Source of the DNA: Xanthomonas translucens pv. translucens DSM 18974
Lineage (GTDB): Bacteria > Pseudomonadota > Gammaproteobacteria > Xanthomonadales > Xanthomonadaceae
Length of the DNA: 32,071 nucleotides
Direction of reading: 5' to 3'
NCBI RefSeq assembly: GCF_000331775.1
Contig: NZ_CAPJ01000287.1
Coordinates: 1 to 32,071 of the forward strand
Position numbers and translations under genes: made by a program. Below are positions 29,012 through 32,071 of this stretch, one piece after another (position 1 is the stretch's first letter; each line of letters opens with the position of its first letter). The notes under the pieces are model-generated. The model was given only the letters and a program-made list of their open reading frames with translations, did not search any database and was not told the DNA's origin.

Positions 29012-29150
29012 AAGTACCCCTTTACGAATTCAATTACCCCCTGTGACGGGCACTCTACCCACCAAGTTTTTTGGCTTCAACTCTCACCGCTGAAACAGGA
29101 GCGTGATGCTGCGCGTACCGTCGAACCGCAGCGGCGCAGATCCGCCCACT
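29012..29150. other. Intergenic region between gshA and the exported-protein pair
   Basis: It is AT-richer than its surroundings at 29018-29090 and should hold the promoter of the minus-strand pair. No terminator hairpin is obvious behind gshA. Confidence 0.35.
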
Positions 29151-30515
29151 TCAGTACGCGAACTCGGAGAACACCGGATCCACATCGCCCTGCCACGCAC
29201 CGTGATACAGCGCCAGCTTGCGCTCGGCCGCGGTCTCGCCGGCGTGCAGGATCTCAACCAGCGGCTCCAGGAAGCGCGATTCGTCCTGGCCGTCGCCGTT
29301 CAGGCGGGCGCGGCGGCGCAGGCCGTTCAGGGCGATCTTCACCGACTCGGCGGCGAGGTCCTGCACGCTGCCGTTGCGGAACGGCAGCTTCAGCGCCTGC
29401 TTCGGCACGCCGTCGCGCAGCGCGTGGCGTTCGACCAGGCTGAAATCCTTGACCAGGTCCCAGGCCGCGTCGAGCGCGGCATCGTCGTACAGCAGGCCGA
29501 CCCAGTACGCCGACAGCGCGCACAGCCTGCCCCACGGGCCGGCGTCGGCGCCGCGCATTTCCAGGTATTTCTTCAGCCGCACTTCCGGGAACGCGGTGGT
29601 CATGTGATCGGACCAGTCGCGCAGCGTCGGCAGTGCACCCGGCAGCGCCGGCAACTTGCCCTGCATGAAATCGCGGAAGCTCTGCCCGCTGGCATCGACG
29701 TAGGTGCCGTCGCGGTAGGAGAAGTACATCGGCACGTCCAGCAGGTAGTCGACATAGCGCTCGTAGCCGAAGCCGTCCTCGAACACGAAGTCGAGCATGC
29801 CGGTGCGGTCGGCGTCGGTGTCGGTCCAGATGTGCGAACGGTAGCTGAGGTAGCCGTTGGGCTTGCCCTCGGTGAACGGCGAGTCGGCGAACAGCGCGGT
29901 GGCGATCGGCTGCAGCGCCAGCGACACGCGGAACTTCTTGATCATGTCCGCTTCGCTGGCGTAATCCAGGTTGACCTGCACCGTGCAGGTGCGGGTCATC
30001 ATGTCCAGGCCGAGCGAGCCGACCTTGGGCATGTAGTGTTTCATGATCTGGTAGCGGCCCTTGGGCATCCACGGCATTTCGTCGCGGCGCCACTTCGGCT
30101 GGAAGCCCATGCCGAGGAAGCCCAGGCGCAGTTCGTCGGCGACCTGCTTGACCTCGTTGAGGTGGCTGCCCACTTCCACGCAGGTATCGTGGATGGTCTC
30201 CAGCGGCGCACCCGACAGTTCCAGTTGCCCGGCCGGTTCCAGCGTCACCGAGGCGCCGTCGCGCAGCAGCGCGATGGTGTGCCCGCCTTCTTGCACCGGC
30301 TCCCAGCCGAAGCGGGTCAGGCCGGTGAGCAGGGCCTCGATGCCGCGCTCGCCGTCGAAGGTCGGCGGGCGCAGGTCGTCCAGGCGGAAGCCGAACTTCT
30401 CGTGTTCGGTGCCGATGCGCCACTGCGCTTCGGGCTTTTCTCCGGAGGCCAGCACCTCGACCAGTTCAGTGCGGTCGGTGATCGGCGTCTCGGCAACGTG
30501 GCTGGGGCTCGACAA
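29151..30515 (-). CDS. gshA: Glutamate-cysteine ligase, plant/proteobacterial type
   Basis: This 454-residue ATP-dependent ligase catalyses the first step of glutathione synthesis, joining glutamate and cysteine. It belongs to the class found in plants, alpha-proteobacteria and xanthomonads, not the E. coli GshA class: [24 protein letters not shown] (glutamate/metal site), [60 protein letters not shown], and [20 protein letters not shown]. Start ATG 30515. The product supplies glutathione to the frm operon and the monothiol glutaredoxin found in this window. Confidence 0.96.
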   Translation of the reverse strand: MSSPSHVAETPITDRTELVEVLASGEKPEAQWRIGTEHEKFGFRLDDLRPPTFDGERGIEALLTGLTRFGWEPVQEGGHTIALLRDGASVTLEPAGQLELSGAPLETIHDTCVEVGSHLNEVKQVADELRLGFLGMGFQPKWRRDEMPWMPKGRYQIMKHYMPKVGSLGLDMMTRTCTVQVNLDYASEADMIKKFRVSLALQPIATALFADSPFTEGKPNGYLSYRSHIWTDTDADRTGMLDFVFEDGFGYERYVDYLLDVPMYFSYRDGTYVDASGQSFRDFMQGKLPALPGALPTLRDWSDHMTTAFPEVRLKKYLEMRGADAGPWGRLCALSAYWVGLLYDDAALDAAWDLVKDFSLVERHALRDGVPKQALKLPFRNGSVQDLAAESVKIALNGLRRRARLNGDGQDESRFLEPLVEILHAGETAAERKLALYHGAWQGDVDPVFSEFAY

Positions 30516-30734
30516 GGGCAGGCTCGCACGAAAGAGGAGGCGATGTGGGGATGCAACGCCCGCCTCGCAAGGCCCGCACTATAACGTGACCGGCGCGAAG
30601 CCCACATCGCTACCGGCGGTGCTGCAGCATTCCACGATCCGCGTGCCTGGCAGCGGCAAGAGTGAGACGCAGCAGCGCCGGCCGCCTCGCGCTCGGCTAG
30701 GCTGCAGGCCTGTGCCCCACCATGCAGGCGTGCG

Positions 30735-31415
30735 ATGCGCCCCTCCCATTCCGAACTGCATCGCGGCGACCGCGCCGGCTGGCTGCGCGCGGCGGTGCTC
30801 GGCGCCAACGACGGCATCCTGTCGGTGGCCGGGCTGGTGGTCGGCGTGGCCAGCAGCGGTGCGCCGGCGCCCGCCGTGCTGGCGACCGTCATCGCCGGCC
30901 TGGTCGCCGGCGCAATGTCGATGGCCGCCAGCGAATACGTCTCGGTGCAGTCGCAGGTGGACACCGAACGCGCCGACCTGGCGATCGAGCGCCGCGAACT
31001 GCACGAGGATCCGCACAGCGAGCTGGACGAACTGGCCGGCATCTACCGCCAGCGCGGGCTGGACGCGGCGCTGGCGCGCCAGGTCACCGAGCAGCTGACC
31101 GCGCACGATGCGCTGGGTGCGCACGCGCGCGACGAACTGGGCATCACTGAGACCCTGCGCGCGCGGCCGCTGCAGGCCGCGTCGGCGTCGGCGGCCGCGT
31201 TCTGCTGCGGTGCGGTACTGCCGATCCCGGCCGCGTTGCTGGCGCCGGCCGGCAAACAGGTGTGGGTGACCGGCGCGGCGACGCTGCTCGGGCTGTCGCT
31301 GACCGGCACCTTGGCGGCACGCGCTGGCGGCGCCTCCGGGGTGCGCGGCGCGATGCGCGTGGTGTTCTGGGGTGCGACGGCGATGCTCGCCACCCGCACA
31401 GCGGCATCTACATAA
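30735..31415 (+). CDS. VIT1/CCC1-family metal transporter, C-terminus apparently truncated
   Basis: This 226-residue membrane protein is of the vacuolar iron transporter family (iron/manganese export). The signature LRAAVLGANDGILSVAGLVVGVA is at the N-terminus, followed by VIAGLVAGAMSMAASEYVSVQSQVDTERAD, the metal-binding cytoplasmic helices (ERRELHEDPHSELDELAGIYRQRGLD..., TAHDALGAHARDELGI), then TM3-TM5. The family's last helix normally continues after VVFWGALAM; here it breaks off as VVFWGATAMLATRTAAST and stops at TAA 31413, so the final helix is incomplete. ATG 30735 is the start. The broken end coincides with the broken start of the AraC-type gene, suggesting one deletion removed both. 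Confidence 0.85.
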   Translation: MRPSHSELHRGDRAGWLRAAVLGANDGILSVAGLVVGVASSGAPAPAVLATVIAGLVAGAMSMAASEYVSVQSQVDTERADLAIERRELHEDPHSELDELAGIYRQRGLDAALARQVTEQLTAHDALGAHARDELGITETLRARPLQAASASAAAFCCGAVLPIPAALLAPAGKQVWVTGAATLLGLSLTGTLAARAGGASGVRGAMRVVFWGATAMLATRTAAST

Positions 31416-31420
31416 CCGCG

Positions 31421-31963
31421 GTGATCCCGCTGTGGGAAGAAGCGCTGAGCGCCGCGCGCACGCTGTGGAACGAACCGCTGCCCGCGGCCGGCGCGCAACT
31501 GGCGCGGCTGCGCGCGGTCGAGTTCGGCAGCGCCTTGCTGCAGTGGCGGCAGGCGCTGCAGGACGGCCACTACACCGAAGCCAGGCTGGCGCTGGCGGCG
31601 CTAATGGTCGCGTTCTGTCGCCGCGGCCATGGCGGCCTGCTGCAGCCGGCCCCCAGCATCGCCGCGCAGGTGCGTGAGTTGATCGCAGCGCAGCCGCAGC
31701 GCGCATGGCGATCGCGCGATCTCGAAAACAGCCTCGGCCTGAGCGGTGCGACCTTGCGCCGGCATCTGGCCGGCGAACGCACGTCGTTGCGCGAACTGAT
31801 CACCGACGCACGCCTGGCGCATGCGATGGAACTGCTCTACACCACGCGCTGGCCGCTGAAGACGGTGGCCGCGCGCGCCGGCTACCGTTCCACGCGCAGC
31901 TTCAGCCAGCGCTTCCAGCAGCGCTACGGCCTGGATCCGGCGCGCATCGGCAATCAGGAGTGA
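31421..31963 (+). pseudogene. AraC-family regulator, 5'-truncated
   Basis: The frame ends in a clear AraC HTH domain: WRSRDLENSLGLSGATLRRHLAGERTSLRELITDARLAHAMELL, then WPLKTVAARAGYRSTRSFSQRFQQRYGLDPARIG, stop at 31961-31963. Upstream only about 80 residues of the sensor part remain (VIPLWEEALSAARTLW... EARLALAALMVAFCRRGHGGLLQP); the usual N-terminal cupin-like part is absent. The only start available is GTG 31421 (or GTG 31262 inside the VIT frame), neither with a good ribosome site. A short DNA-binding protein of 180 residues could still be made, so it is either a remnant or a reduced regulator. Confidence 0.7.
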
Positions 31964-32071
31964 GCGCCGCGCGCAGCCGGATGAGCGAATCGCGCAGCGC
32001 CGCACGCGCAGCATGCAGGCACCGCGGCGAACGCCGCTTCCGCTGGAATCTCTCGATGCCTGTTTCCGTCT
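31964..32071. other. Right-hand end of window, no feature
   Basis: About 110 bases follow the AraC-type gene; no gene start, repeat or terminator was recognised. Confidence 0.3.

Overview
The window is GC-rich (roughly 65-70% outside two islands) and its gene set points to a xanthomonad, most likely Xanthomonas: plant-type glutamate-cysteine ligase, a plant cell-wall lyase (PL4) next to a GH12 glucanase, REP-like palindromes built on GTAGGAGCGGCTTCAGCC, and GGGATTG-type heptamer tracts. The genus call is an inference from content, not from a marker gene.

Layout. (1) 1-4571, minus strand, much more AT-rich: a HlyB/HlyD-type type I secretion pair (ABC transporter, then adaptor), a 111-bp AT-rich gap, a small membrane protein whose frame is split at a T7 run, and the first 113 codons of an unknown protein that runs off the left edge. 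It reads as an imported secretion island whose cargo may be the cut-off gene. (2) 4840-10209, plus strand except one gene: alanine-type aminotransferase, SGNH hydrolase, SAM methyltransferase, small membrane protein, a NodB-family deacetylase (minus), and a three-domain glutaredoxin/A-type/rhodanese protein closed by a clear terminator. (3) 10310-16788: a secreted protein interrupted by an in-frame amber, a DUF924 protein (minus), a coupled pair of amidohydrolase-fold exported proteins, and a PL4 rhamnogalacturonan lyase. (4) 16865-20220: a cluster of broken genes (GH12 glucanase with a 1-base frameshift, an isomerase fragment with a nine-base repeat expansion, degV and an EamA transporter with apparent internal deletions) mixed with REP palindromes; an intact PhzF-family gene follows. 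(5) 21764-24763, minus strand: a complete formaldehyde-detoxification operon frmR-frmA-gfa-fghA with a palindromic operator in front of frmR. (6) 25179-27451: an OmpR-type response regulator and its coupled histidine kinase. (7) 27456-29011, minus strand, lower GC: two coupled exported proteins, one with a Cys-rich tail and one with a thioredoxin-like region. (8) 29151-32071: gshA (minus), a VIT-family transporter that appears truncated at its C-terminus, and the remainder of an AraC-family regulator joined just behind it.

Functional links: gshA makes the glutathione used by the frm operon and by the glutaredoxin. The PL4 lyase and the broken GH12 enzyme both fit a plant-associated life style. 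No tRNA, rRNA, CRISPR array or complete insertion sequence was seen.
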